64,000 nt of DNA, taken from contig NZ_JAMZAW010000031.1 in NCBI RefSeq assembly GCF_024158745.1, positions 1 to 64,000 on the forward strand, written 5' to 3'. Shown here piece by piece: positions 48,586 to 56,749 of this stretch; position 1 is the stretch's first letter; each line of letters starts with the position of its first letter. The notes below the pieces were generated by a model that worked only from the letters and a program-made list of their open reading frames with translations, was not told the DNA's origin and did not search any database. This DNA is from Paenibacillus tyrphae (GTDB lineage Bacteria; Bacillota; Bacilli; Paenibacillales; NBRC-103111). The position numbers were made by a program, and so were the translations under genes.

Positions 48586-49515
48586 ATGAAAAAGCTTACG
48601 TTCGCGCTCGTCTCGCTGCTGCTCGGCACAAGCCTGCTTGCAGCCTGGCCGCTCGAATCGCCTCCCGCGCATGCAGTGGAGGAAACGAAGCCATCGGCTC
48701 CTCCATCCGCGCCATCGAAGGAACCGGCAACCGACATTGCCGGCCCGACGCTGCAAGCGGCCGTGGAGCGGTTTATGAAGCAGCTCGCGCTCCAACCCGG
48801 CTTCGAGCCGTGGCAGCAAGCGTCCTGGACAAGCTATCCGCTCGGTCCGGGCATGCACGGCTGGGTCATCATCGTAAGCGCCGAAGGCTCGGAAGCGGGC
48901 TATCTGGTTATCCACGCCGGAGAACCGGATACATACAAGCTGACCGAGTACGGCAAAGGCTCCTACCCGTTATTCAGCTTGCAAACGCTGCATCGAAGCT
49001 TGGTGCAGCTTGAACTTATCGAATATCCGCATCAAATCGAGAGATTATACTTCGGTCCGCTGCAGGCTCTCTGGAAAATTACCGTGCAGAACGCGGACCG
49101 CATCTGGTATATCGACGCCAAAACTGGCGAGGAACTGCCATTCGCCAGCGACGCTAAGCTGCCCAAGAGTAAACCGGCGCCAGCGCCGAATGTCCAGGCA
49201 TTCACCAATACCGATGCGAAGCATACGATACAGGAAAGCGGACAATCGGAGCCCGCGGAGCCTTATGCCCGGCTGCCGTGGGTACAAAGCAAATCAGGCA
49301 AGCCATTGCCCTTCGACGATCTGAAGCAGTTGATCGCTCAAGGCAGCAAGCCGGTGTACGCCGCCGAGCTTTACGAAGGCAGCGTCACCGTGCCGCTTCC
49401 CGTCGCAGGCTTTCAAGTATGGTCCAGCGGGGATCGCTTCGTGCAATTCCGGCAGGACGACGACCGTTTTCTTCCCTACGAGGCGCTGCAGCATCTCGGC
49501 AGCTTTTACCCTTAA
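48586..49515 (+). CDS. secreted protein of unknown function
   Basis: 309 residues from ATG 48586 (AGCAGG upstream); the frame opens at 48532 but that ATG has no site. Sec signal peptide (KKLTFALVSLLLGTSLLAAW... cleavage near AHA, about residue 27). A low-complexity Pro/Ser stretch follows. The mature domain includes WTSYPLGPGMHGWVIIVSAEGS and a Trp-rich C-terminal half; no catalytic motif. A TACAAT hexamer lies about 85 nt upstream. Monocistronic, with a strong terminator. Confidence 0.7.
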   Translation: MKKLTFALVSLLLGTSLLAAWPLESPPAHAVEETKPSAPPSAPSKEPATDIAGPTLQAAVERFMKQLALQPGFEPWQQASWTSYPLGPGMHGWVIIVSAEGSEAGYLVIHAGEPDTYKLTEYGKGSYPLFSLQTLHRSLVQLELIEYPHQIERLYFGPLQALWKITVQNADRIWYIDAKTGEELPFASDAKLPKSKPAPAPNVQAFTNTDAKHTIQESGQSEPAEPYARLPWVQSKSGKPLPFDDLKQLIAQGSKPVYAAELYEGSVTVPLPVAGFQVWSSGDRFVQFRQDDDRFLPYEALQHLGSFYP

Positions 49516-49544
49516 CCTACGGTTTTCTCCTCTTCCCTATATAG

Positions 49545-49587
49545 AAAAGCTTCCCGCCTGTCGGCAAGAAGCTTTTCCTTTTTTTTA
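49545..49587 (+). terminator. terminator of the secreted-protein gene
   Basis: AAAAGCTTC 49545-49553 with GAAGCTTTT 49568-49576, inner CCGCC/GGC pairing, then CCTTTTTTTT. Can also serve the convergent yqzE gene. Confidence 0.85.
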
Positions 49588-49603
49588 TTCAGGCACTGTT
49601 GAT

Positions 49604-49834
49604 TCACCGCTCCGCTCTTTTGCCCAGGCTTCTCCCGAGACGCCGGGCGCCCTCGCGCAAAGGCTTCGTCCACATACCGATGGCCACCGGCAGCATGCCG
49701 AACCAGCGGTACTGCCATGGCTCCTTGCCTTCCCTCCGGTCCGCCCGCACCTGCCTGCGCACTTCCTTCGGCATCTCGATGTACCGGACGAACCGCTCCG
49801 TTACATATTTCACAAGCTCGTCGCTTTTTGCCAC
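49604..49834 (-). CDS. yqzE: YqzE-family small protein
   Basis: About 76 residues from GTG 49834, which has AGAGGTG 9 nt upstream; an in-frame GTG four codons earlier overlaps that site. DELVKYVTERFVRYIEMP, a basic RRQVRADRREGKEP stretch and YRWFGMLPVAIGMWTKPLR match the small YqzE family, known in Bacillus next to the comG competence operon. No comG genes are here. Likely membrane-associated through its C-terminal hydrophobic segment; function unknown. Confidence 0.85.
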   Translation of the reverse strand: MAKSDELVKYVTERFVRYIEMPKEVRRQVRADRREGKEPWQYRWFGMLPVAIGMWTKPLREGARRLGRSLGKRAER

Positions 49835-49875
49835 GTTGCCGTTCACCTCTACATCCCAGTATAAACCGCACCCGG

Positions 49876-49904
49876 TTGCGGCAAACCTGTCTTCGTCCTA
49901 TAAT
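49876..49904 (+). promoter_or_regulatory. promoter of the yjdF leader
   Basis: TTGCGG 49876-49881, 17-nt spacer, perfect TATAAT 49899-49904. Transcription would start about 49911, at the first helix of the leader RNA. Confidence 0.7.
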
Positions 49905-49907
49905 GAA

Positions 49908-50037
49908 GTCGAGCGTAAAATCGCGGTCCGGTTGGTAGCCCAGATGCACGGGATCTCCCGGCTTTTCGAGATGCAAGCCCGTGTCATATCCTTCCCCCCT
50001 CGGGATGTCCATCGCTCGCAAGACGTAAGGAGGGGAA
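49908..50037 (+). ncRNA. yjdF riboswitch (azaaromatic-responsive)
   Basis: Leader directly upstream of yjdF. P1: CGAGCG 49910-49915 with CGCTCG 50013-50018; inner helix CACGGG 49947-49952 with CCCGTG 49978-49983; conserved-looking AAAATCGCGGTCCGGTTGGT and GCAAGACGTAAGGAGG stretches fit my memory of the yjdF motif. TTCCCCCCT (49992-50000) can pair with the ribosome binding site AGGAGGGGAA (50028-50037), indicating control of translation. The class binds varied azaaromatic compounds. Confidence 0.75.
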
Positions 50038-50040
50038 AGC

Positions 50041-50454
50041 ATGAAGCTTACCGTTTATTTTGAAGGTGAATTTTGGGTAGGTGTGACGGAACACGAAGCG
50101 GACGGCAAGGTCAAAGCCACTCGTTACGTGTTCGGCCCGGAGCCGTACGACGCCGAGGTGATGGAGTTCGTGCAGTTTCGGATGCTGCCGCTGCTCGCGC
50201 AAACGTCGATGGGCGTCAGCGTCGATGCCTTGGCCCGGCGGGGCCGCGTCAACCCGAAACGGCTCGCCCGCGAAGCCGCCCGCGAGATGGATCGCAAAGG
50301 CATCCGCAGCGCAGCGCAGGAAGCGCTGAAGCTCGATCTGGAGCACCGCAAGAAGACGCGCAAGATCGTCTCCCGGGAGCAGCGGGAAGCCGAGAAGGAA
50401 CGCAAACGCGAAATCGCCATTCAAAAAGCGAAAGCCAAGCACCGCGGCCGGTAA
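50041..50454 (+). CDS. yjdF: YjdF-family protein (DUF2992)
   Basis: 137 residues from ATG 50041 with AAGGAGGGG 5-8 nt upstream. MKLTVYFEGEFWVGVTE, VFGPEPYDAEVMEFVQF and a long basic C-terminal helix (KKTRKIVSREQREAEKERKREI) identify YjdF. Biochemical function unknown; its riboswitch suggests a role in tolerating toxic azaaromatics. Controlled by the leader directly upstream. Confidence 0.93.
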   Translation: MKLTVYFEGEFWVGVTEHEADGKVKATRYVFGPEPYDAEVMEFVQFRMLPLLAQTSMGVSVDALARRGRVNPKRLAREAAREMDRKGIRSAAQEALKLDLEHRKKTRKIVSREQREAEKERKREIAIQKAKAKHRGR

Positions 50455-50465
50455 CGGTCGCGTGC

Positions 50466-50522
50466 AAAAAAACACCCGGATGCCGGGCTGTCTACGACAG
50501 TCCGGACAAACGGGTGTTTTTG
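50466..50522. terminator. bidirectional terminator between yjdF and argS
   Basis: AAAACACCCG 50469-50478 with CGGGTGTTTT 50511-50520, inner CCGG...CTGTC/GACAG...CCGG pairing, flanked by A- and T-runs. Confidence 0.85.
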
Positions 50523-50536
50523 CCATGGTATGAGGT

Positions 50537-52246
50537 TTAAATTTTCTCCGGTGCTTCGATACCGACCAGCGCCAGGCCGTTCTTCAGCGTAATCCTTACG
50601 GACTCCACGAGCGCAAGACGCGCTTTGCGCACCTCGGCATCCTCCGCCTTCAATATCTTGCATTCATGATAGAAACGGTTGAAACTTTGCGCCAGATCGA
50701 CCAAATACCGGCTGATAATAGAAGGTTCCAGCTTATGCATCGCCTGCTCGACCCGTTCCTTAAACAAGTACAGCTGCTTCAGCACGCCTTGCGCCTCTTC
50801 GTTCTCCAAGTGCTTCGGATCGAAGCCTTCGAACGACTGCGTCTCCGACGGATCGGCTTTGGCAAGTACGCTGCACGCCCGCGCATGCGTGTACTGCACG
50901 TAAGGACCGGTTTCGCCTTCGAAATTCAGCGCCTCGTCCCAGGAGAAGACGATATCCTTAATCCGGTTGTTGCTCAGATCGTTGAAAATAATCGCCCCTA
51001 CGCCGACCTTGCGGGCGACTTCGTCTTTATTTTCGAGATTCGGATTTTTCTCTTCGATAATTTCGCGGGTCTTCTCAATCGCTTTGCCGAGCAGTTCCTC
51101 CAGGTTGATCACATTGCCCTTCCGGGTCGACAGCTTCGCGCCTTCCAGGCTGACTTTGCCGAACGGCACATGCATCATTTGCTTCGACCAATCGTAGCCC
51201 ATCAGCTCAATCACTTTGAACAACTGGTTAAAATGCAAGCTTTGCCCCGCATCGGTCACATAGACACCTTTGTCAAAATCGTACGTGTTCTTGCGGTACT
51301 TGGCCGCCGCCACGTCGCGCGTATGATACAGCGTTCCGCCGTCCTTTTTCACCATTAAGGCCGGAGGCATATTGAAATCGTCGAGCCGCACGAGCAGCGC
51401 TCCGCCGTCTTCTTCCAGCAGGTTTTGCGCCTTAAGCTCGTCCAGCACCTCCGCCATTTTATCGTTATAGAAGCTTTCGCCGGCATACGAATCGAACTTT
51501 ACGCCGAGCAGATCGTACATCTTGTGGAACTCCTTCAAGCTGATGTCCACAAACCAGCGCCACAGCCTGTGCGCCTCCTCGTCTCCCTGCTCCAGCTTCA
51601 CGAACCAGGCACGCGCCTCATCCTCCAGCTCCGGCTTCACGTCGGCTTCGTCATGGAACTTGACGTAAATGCGCTGCAGCTCGTCGATGCCTTCCGCTTC
51701 GACGGCCGCCTGATCCCCCCACAGCTTGTAGGCGACGATCAGTTTGCCGAACTGCGTACCCCAATCGCCGAGATGGTTGACGCCCACGCTGTTGTATCCC
51801 ATAAAGTTGAAAATGTTATAAAGCGCATTCCCGATGACCGTCGAGCGGAGATGCCCGATATGGAACGTCTTCGCGATATTCGGCGAAGAGAAGTCGATAA
51901 CGATGTTGCGTCCTTGACCGTATTCCTGCGAGCCGTAACGGTCTTGGCGCGCCAATACTTCACCGACGACGTCTTTGGCGAAAACGGCCGGGTTCAAAAA
52001 TACGTTAAAATAACCGGACACCGCATCGACCCGCTGAACCGCCGCGTCGTCGCTCCAGCCTGCCTTCAGCTCTTCCGCAATTGCCTGCGGCGCCTTCCGG
52101 AGCTGCTTGCTAAGCTTGAAGCAGGGCAGCGACAAATCCCCCATCTGCGGATTCGGCGGATATTCGATCAGCTCCGCCAGCGCTTCCTGCGTTATGCCTT
52201 CAAGCTTTGCCGCCAGCTGCCCGGCCAACCATTGTTTGTAATTCAT
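50537..52246 (-). CDS. argS: arginyl-tRNA synthetase
   Basis: 569 residues from ATG 52246 (AAAGGGG upstream). Class I synthetase: NIAKTFHIGHLRSTVIGN carries the HIGH motif; KLSTRKGN the KMSKS equivalent; C-terminal anticodon-binding region with ALYLFKERVEQAMHKLEP-like helices. Charges tRNA-Arg. Length is normal. No T-box elements were seen in the leader, only a GC-rich hairpin. Essential gene. Confidence 0.96.
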   Translation of the reverse strand: MNYKQWLAGQLAAKLEGITQEALAELIEYPPNPQMGDLSLPCFKLSKQLRKAPQAIAEELKAGWSDDAAVQRVDAVSGYFNVFLNPAVFAKDVVGEVLARQDRYGSQEYGQGRNIVIDFSSPNIAKTFHIGHLRSTVIGNALYNIFNFMGYNSVGVNHLGDWGTQFGKLIVAYKLWGDQAAVEAEGIDELQRIYVKFHDEADVKPELEDEARAWFVKLEQGDEEAHRLWRWFVDISLKEFHKMYDLLGVKFDSYAGESFYNDKMAEVLDELKAQNLLEEDGGALLVRLDDFNMPPALMVKKDGGTLYHTRDVAAAKYRKNTYDFDKGVYVTDAGQSLHFNQLFKVIELMGYDWSKQMMHVPFGKVSLEGAKLSTRKGNVINLEELLGKAIEKTREIIEEKNPNLENKDEVARKVGVGAIIFNDLSNNRIKDIVFSWDEALNFEGETGPYVQYTHARACSVLAKADPSETQSFEGFDPKHLENEEAQGVLKQLYLFKERVEQAMHKLEPSIISRYLVDLAQSFNRFYHECKILKAEDAEVRKARLALVESVRITLKNGLALVGIEAPEKI

Positions 52247-52309
52247 ACACGATGTGCCCCTTTCTTCGAACGAACGCCGCCATCCCGCAGTACGCTTTCA
52301 TACAAGAAA

Positions 52310-52327
52310 GCACCCCGGTCGGGGTGC
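52310..52327. terminator. GC-rich hairpin in the argS leader region
   Basis: GCACCCC 52310-52316 and GGGGTGC 52321-52327 with a GGTC loop. On the plus strand it is followed by CGTTTTT, on the minus strand by TTTCTTG. No plus-strand gene ends here, so it may be an argS attenuator or a relic. Confidence 0.5.
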
Positions 52328-52551
52328 CGTTTTTCAACGTCGCACGTAGGTTTTGCCAGCCTTTGCATATGTTCCATTATATCGGGCACGAAAAACCGAG
52401 TCAAGCCGGGTTTGCTGCGTTAGCCCAAGGATTTTGGCGGTTCGGCGGCGCTTCGTTCCGGCTTGCATGCGATTTTTGTATGAATTTTGAATACCAACGA
52501 AAAAATAAGGGAGGAAATGAAAAACAAACTTGAATAAGGAGGCGTCCGTTC

Positions 52552-52992
52552 ATGCCGTTGGTTCCTTTCGAGCCGTTCAGACACGTCGATCATTGGAAAA
52601 AAGAAATGGACAAATTTTTTAACGAGGGGCTGCCTTCCGCTTTCGGATTCCAGCAGGAATTCGGCGCGCCGCGGATGGACGTCTACGAAACCGAGAGAGA
52701 GGTCGTCGCCCACTTCGAAATTCCGGGTCTGGAGAAAAAAGAGGACGTAGACATCCACGTGGAGCATCAGACGCTCACGATCGTCGGCTCCGTACACAGA
52801 GTACAGGAAGCGAAGGAAGAGCAGTTTCACCGCAAGGAGCGTTATACCGGCCGCTTCCAGCGCACCGTTGCGCTGCCGGCGGAAGTGCAGGTCGAGGGCA
52901 CGGTCGCTACGTATAAGAATGGCATTCTCGAAGTGAAAATGCCGAAGGCTCTGAACAACGCCAGAAAGCGGATCGACGTGGAATTTCATTAA
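52552..52992 (+). CDS. Hsp20/alpha-crystallin small heat-shock protein
   Basis: 146 residues from ATG 52552 with AAGGAGG 8 nt upstream. Alpha-crystallin domain at about 40-140 (MDVYETEREVVAHFEIPGL, DIHVEHQTLTIVGSV, FQRTVALPAEVQVEGTVATYKNGILEVKMPK with the GxLxxxxP-type ILEVKMP). ATP-independent holdase chaperone. No CIRCE element was found upstream. Monocistronic. Confidence 0.92.
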   Translation: MPLVPFEPFRHVDHWKKEMDKFFNEGLPSAFGFQQEFGAPRMDVYETEREVVAHFEIPGLEKKEDVDIHVEHQTLTIVGSVHRVQEAKEEQFHRKERYTGRFQRTVALPAEVQVEGTVATYKNGILEVKMPKALNNARKRIDVEFH

Positions 52993-53097
52993 TAGACGTC
53001 ATCCAACTGTAATCCAATTGAAATATGCTTTTCATCTTCCTTTAACGTAAAGCTTCTATAATAAAGCTCGACCCCCTTTTTCATATAGATTCTCTCT

Positions 53098-53135
53098 TGG
53101 CCCGCTGCCCGTTGCTTGCGGGTCGCTTTTTTTTC
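53098..53135 (+). terminator. terminator of the hsp20 gene
   Basis: GCCCG/CGGGT stem around TTGCTTG, followed by CGCTTTTTTTT, about 110 nt after the hsp20 stop. Confidence 0.65.
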
Positions 53136-53142
53136 GCGAAAA

Positions 53143-53184
53143 GCAAAAAAACGGAGCTTCCGGCTGCCGCCGGTTCCACTCCGG
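53143..53184 (-). terminator. terminator of the GNAT gene
   Basis: CGGAG 53152-53156 with CTCCG 53179-53183 and an inner CCGGC/GCCGG stem; seven T follow on the minus strand. Confidence 0.8.
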
Positions 53185-53193
53185 TTTACGAGT

Positions 53194-53679
53194 TTAAAGC
53201 ATTTTTTGCAGCATGACGACGTCCAGCAGCTTACCGAATTTGAAGCCGACCTCGCGCATCGTGCCTATGGTATCGAACCCGAACTGCCGATGAATATGAA
53301 TGCTGCTGTCGTTGCCCTCCACGATCCGCGACAGCACCGTATGCAGCCCGGCCTTTTTCCCTTCGGCCAATACGGCCTCTAGCAGCTTTTTCCCAAGTCC
53401 CTGACCGCGGTGCCCGTCCCGGATATATAAGGACAGCTCCGCCGTGCGCGCATAGGCCAGCCGGTCGGAGTATCTGTTCGCGGCGGCCCAGCCGAGAATC
53501 TGACCAGCGTCTTCGGCGACGACGACCGGGTAAGCTTCACCATGCTGTTCGAACCATTCCAACTGCTGCTCCAGCGTGCGCGGAACCGTATCGAACGTCG
53601 CTACCGTCGTTAGGACAGCTTCGTTATAAATATCCAAAATGTGCTGTATATCCTCATATCCAGCCCGTCTGATCTCCAT
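53194..53679 (-). CDS. GNAT-family N-acetyltransferase, PAT-like
   Basis: 161 residues from ATG 53679 (GAGGGAG upstream; the frame opens at 53700 without a site). GNAT fold: MEIRRAGYEDIQHILDIYN start, ELSLYIRDGHRGQGLGKKLL with the acetyl-CoA loop (RGQGLG), HTVLSRIVEGNDSSIHIHRQFGF. Organisation resembles phosphinothricin/methionine-sulfoximine acetyltransferases. Substrate unproven. Monocistronic. Confidence 0.88.
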   Translation of the reverse strand: MEIRRAGYEDIQHILDIYNEAVLTTVATFDTVPRTLEQQLEWFEQHGEAYPVVVAEDAGQILGWAAANRYSDRLAYARTAELSLYIRDGHRGQGLGKKLLEAVLAEGKKAGLHTVLSRIVEGNDSSIHIHRQFGFDTIGTMREVGFKFGKLLDVVMLQKML

Positions 53680-53776
53680 TAGAAGCCCGCTCCCTCTCAC
53701 GAAACCCTATCGATTTTTCCGCCTACTATAGCAAGGTTTCGGGAGAAATGCAAGACTTGGAACAGAAAGCTGCTTA

Positions 53777-55312
53777 TTATAAACCGAGCGTCTCCGTCAT
53801 ACCATTCAGCACCGCCGCATCCTTCATCATGCTTACGGCTTTTCGGAAATCCGTGTACATCACGCGGTCTTCGTCCAGAAACGGCACCTGCTTGCGACAT
53901 TGCGCATATACCCATGCCGTTCCCTTGCCCAGCCCGTCGGCACCGCGATAATCGGCCGCTTGCGAGCCGCAGAGCAGCTCGATGGCGACGACGTTGTACG
54001 CATTTTCGACGATTTTGGCCGCTTTTCTCGCGCCGATCGTTCCCATGCTCACGTGATCTTCCTGATTCGCCGAGCTTGGAATCGAATCGACGCTGGCCGG
54101 ATGCGCCAGCGACTTGTTTTCGGAAACGAGTGAAGCCGCGGCATACTGCGCGATCATGAAGCCCGAGTTCGTGCCGCCGTACTTCGTCAGAAACGGAGGC
54201 AGTCCTCCGCTCAGTTGGGGATTGACCAGCCGTTCGATTCGCCGCTCCGATATATTCGCCAGCTCCGCCACCGCAATCGAGAGGAAATCCATCGCCAGCG
54301 CAATCGGTTGCCCGTGAAAATTGCCGCCGGAGATTACTTTTTCCTGCTCGGTGAAAATGAGCGGGTTATCCGTTACCGAGTTCATCTCGATTACTAATTT
54401 ATCGTGAATATATTGGAGCGCATCGGCCGAAGCGCCGTGAACCTGCGGTACGCAGCGCAGCGAATAAGCGTCTTGGACGCGCAGCTCGCCTTGGTTCGTC
54501 ATCAGGCGGCTGTCTTGGGTCAGCTTGCGGATATTCGAAGCGACCTGCTGCTGGCCGGCATGCGGGCGAATATCGTGCGTTTCCGGGTCGAACGCCTGCT
54601 TAACGCCCTGCAAGGTCTCCGTCGTCAAAGCAGCAGCGCAATCGGCCCATTTGGCCAGCTGCAGCGCGTCCCAGCAAGCCAAAGCGCCGACGGCGGTCAT
54701 CACTTGCGTACCGTTGATCAGAGCCAGGCCCTCTTTTGCTTCAAGCGACACCGGTACGATCCCAGCCTTGTCCATCGCCGCTTTGCCATCCAGCTTCTCT
54801 CCCCGGAACAACGCTTCCCCTTCCCCCATCATGACCAGCGCCAAATGGGACAGCGGGGCCAAGTCTCCGCTGGCGCCGAGCGACCCTTTCTCCGGGATCA
54901 GCGGCACGACGCCTTTGTTCAGCATCTCGACCATCGTTTCCACGACGGAGTAGCGTATGCCGGAATAGCCCTGGATCAAGGCATTGATGCGCAGCAATAC
55001 GATCGCTCTCGCCACTTCCGCCGGGAACGGATCGCCGATGCCGCAGGCATGGCTGCGGATCAGATTGACCTGCAGCGCCTTCGCGTCCTCGCTCGAAATG
55101 TACGTGTCGCTGAATTTGCCGAACCCTGTGGTCAACCCGTAGACGACCTTTTTCTCCGCCAGCAGCTTTTCCACATATTGTCTGCTCTTCGTTACCTTCG
55201 CCTTGACCGAAGCGTCAAGCTCGACTTCGTAGCCGTGGCGCGCCACAAGCACAACCTCCTGCAAGGTCAGCTTGCCGCCGCCGATCGTAATAGGTGCCGT
55301 TTTAATCATCAC
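53777..55312 (-). CDS. hutH: histidine ammonia-lyase
   Basis: 511 residues; start GTG 55312 or the adjacent ATG 55309 (AAGGAG 8-11 nt upstream). The MIO prosthetic group forms from Ala147-Ser148-Gly149 in GSLGASGDLAPLSH. VYGLTTGFGKFSD and ISGGNFHGQPIA are further family hallmarks. Converts histidine to urocanate and ammonia. Placed behind hutP and its controllable terminator as in Bacillus, but no hutU, hutI or hutG follows; the rest of the pathway must be elsewhere or absent. Confidence 0.96.
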   Translation of the reverse strand: MMIKTAPITIGGGKLTLQEVVLVARHGYEVELDASVKAKVTKSRQYVEKLLAEKKVVYGLTTGFGKFSDTYISSEDAKALQVNLIRSHACGIGDPFPAEVARAIVLLRINALIQGYSGIRYSVVETMVEMLNKGVVPLIPEKGSLGASGDLAPLSHLALVMMGEGEALFRGEKLDGKAAMDKAGIVPVSLEAKEGLALINGTQVMTAVGALACWDALQLAKWADCAAALTTETLQGVKQAFDPETHDIRPHAGQQQVASNIRKLTQDSRLMTNQGELRVQDAYSLRCVPQVHGASADALQYIHDKLVIEMNSVTDNPLIFTEQEKVISGGNFHGQPIALAMDFLSIAVAELANISERRIERLVNPQLSGGLPPFLTKYGGTNSGFMIAQYAAASLVSENKSLAHPASVDSIPSSANQEDHVSMGTIGARKAAKIVENAYNVVAIELLCGSQAADYRGADGLGKGTAWVYAQCRKQVPFLDEDRVMYTDFRKAVSMMKDAAVLNGMTETLGL

Positions 55313-55339
55313 GAATCACTCTCCTTAAGAAATGGACAC

Positions 55340-55404
55340 AAAAAAAGAGGCCATACCAAATCAATGGTCATGACCTCTAAACGCAACTATAAGACTATGG
55401 TCTA
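55340..55404 (-). promoter_or_regulatory. HutP-controlled terminator of hutH
   Basis: Hairpin AGAGG...CCTCT (55346-55378; AGAGGTCATGACC pairs with GGTATGGCCTCT) followed by T7. Upstream on the transcript are four UAG triplets, at 55404-55402, 55397-55395, 55389-55387 and 55379-55377; the first two are 4 nt apart, as in known HutP sites, and the last overlaps the terminator base. HutP plus histidine would bind here and allow readthrough. Confidence 0.85.
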
Positions 55405-55431
55405 AAGTTATTCAATTAAAACTTCCGGTCA

Positions 55432-55905
55432 TCAAATGTGATTGATGCCAAAGCCCAGAACTTCATGCTCAAAGCCTTTTTTCGGAGCGCCGATCGTGCC
55501 GTACATGCATACGCAGATCCACTCCCCTTCGTCCGGTTGATCTTGTTCGGTCGACATAGGGCCGCGGACAATGGCGAAGGTCAGTCCTACCGTGCGCAAT
55601 ACGTCCCGAATCTGCGGGGTTCCCCGGCTCACCCCTTGCAAAGCCTCCAGGATCGCATGGTACAAGCCGTGCGTTTCCCGGTACCGCTTTTCGTCGATGA
55701 CCCGATTGTTTTTAGCAGCGGTTTCGATGGCCGCAATGACTTTCGCGCTGTCCATGGAGCCGACCTTCCCGACGGTATGCCGATATCCGTCCGCTTCCAG
55801 CTTCCGTACGATATCCGCCCCCATCGCATGATCGTGCATCATCGTCAATAAAGCGGTTAATTTGCCGATAGTAGAAGGTATCCCCTGCTGGCCCGTCACT
55901 TGCAT
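55432..55905 (-). CDS. hutP: HutP antiterminator
   Basis: 157 residues from ATG 55905 with AGGAAAGGGG upstream; the frame continues 27 codons further upstream through a hydrophobic shadow without a site. IGKLTALLTMMHDHAMGADIVRKLE, GKVGSMDSAKVIAAIETAAKNN and the His-rich C-terminus ending GFGINHI fit HutP. Binds UAG repeats in the hut leader when complexed with L-histidine and Mg2+ and disrupts the terminator before hutH. First gene of the transcript. Confidence 0.95.
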   Translation of the reverse strand: MQVTGQQGIPSTIGKLTALLTMMHDHAMGADIVRKLEADGYRHTVGKVGSMDSAKVIAAIETAAKNNRVIDEKRYRETHGLYHAILEALQGVSRGTPQIRDVLRTVGLTFAIVRGPMSTEQDQPDEGEWICVCMYGTIGAPKKGFEHEVLGFGINHI

Positions 55906-56066
55906 GCCCCTTTCCTGCAGAAAAGCCACAATAAAAATAAAAAAGACGCTACAACAGCAAATGGGAAAGCTTCTTCCCGCTCCCATAAGACTTGCCTTGT
56001 ATCGACCCGACTATACGCTAAATTGTCTAAAAGGATTTTACTTATCGCTAAAAAGTATCTGATGAA

Positions 56067-56095
56067 ATTGTATCATACATCACGCGGGTTGACAA
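56067..56095 (-). promoter_or_regulatory. hutP promoter
   Basis: Minus strand TTGTCA (56095-56090), 17-nt spacer, TACAAT (56072-56067); about 160 nt upstream of hutP. Confidence 0.75.
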
Positions 56096-56217
56096 TGAGT
56101 CGCCGACCAGCAAGGAGAAAGTAAAACAAGGAACCCGATTTAAACCCAAATTCCTTGTATAGACCGATGCGGTCAGCGGTCATGAGTTGGTCATGATGCC
56201 GGACAAGCCGGCCCGGT

Positions 56218-56385
56218 TCAGCATAATAGCCCCAGCACGGCGCCCACAACACGTAAAACCCAGGTCTGTATGCCGATCAAAACAATCGTAGACTTCGGAC
56301 CGCCCCCTCAAAGAGCGTGCCTTGAACATTCAGGATGACCAGGGCCCAGCCATTTATGCGGCTTCTTCAGCTCAAGCGAGGAGGA
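56218..56385 (-). pseudogene. C-terminal remnant of a membrane protein
   Basis: One frame reads INGWALVILNVQGTLFEGAV, then a shift leads to STIVLIGIQTWVLRVVGAVL ending at a TGA at 56218-56220. Two hydrophobic stretches with an arginine between them look like the end of a small membrane exporter. Family not identified; no start or N-terminal part remains. Confidence 0.45.
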
Positions 56386-56406
56386 GCCCTGCATATTCCG
56401 TACATA

Positions 56407-56446
56407 TAAAAAAAGCCTGTAAATTGCTTCAAGAGCAATTTGCAGG
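56407..56446 (-). terminator. terminator downstream of tRNA-Leu
   Basis: GCCTGTAAATTGCT 56415-56428 with AGCAATTTGCAGGC 56433-56446 (one mismatch), then T7 on the minus strand; begins 20 nt after the tRNA. Confidence 0.85.
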
Positions 56447-56465
56447 CCAGTTATTTTTAAGATAA

Positions 56466-56549
56466 TGCGGTCGAGAGGACTCGAACCTCCACGGCTGTTA
56501 CACCACTAGAACCTGAATCTAGCGCGTCTGCCAATTCCGCCACGACCGC
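56466..56549 (-). tRNA. tRNA-Leu(CAG)
   Basis: 84-nt class II tRNA. Acceptor GCGGTCG/CGACCGC with discriminator A, D-arm GGCGGAATTGGCAGACGC, anticodon stem CTAGA/TCTAG with loop TTCAGGT (anticodon CAG), long variable arm, and T-loop GGTTCGAGTCC. CCA is not encoded. Confidence 0.95.
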
Positions 56550-56749
56550 ATATTTCGCCGCGATTCGATTGATTTCGAACCGACAAATGGAATTATATAA
56601 CGATCGCTCCCCCTATGTCAAGCATGAAATCTACTATAACATGATTCATCGGTTGTCCCATTTCTAATCCGTTAGAGTTGAATGAAAATGTATTGTTAAA
56701 TGCTCTTTTAGGCATTCGGTGTACCATTTTAACCGGCGTATCCTCTCTC

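Noticed and set aside
49512-50042. 176-codon minus-strand frame over yqzE and the yjdF leader
   Set aside because: Covers riboswitch and yqzE in the wrong frame; the yqzE frame has family motifs and its own ribosome binding site.
52247-52420. T-box leader of argS
   Set aside because: No T-box consensus (UGGN core) or specifier loop; only a simple GC-rich hairpin is present.
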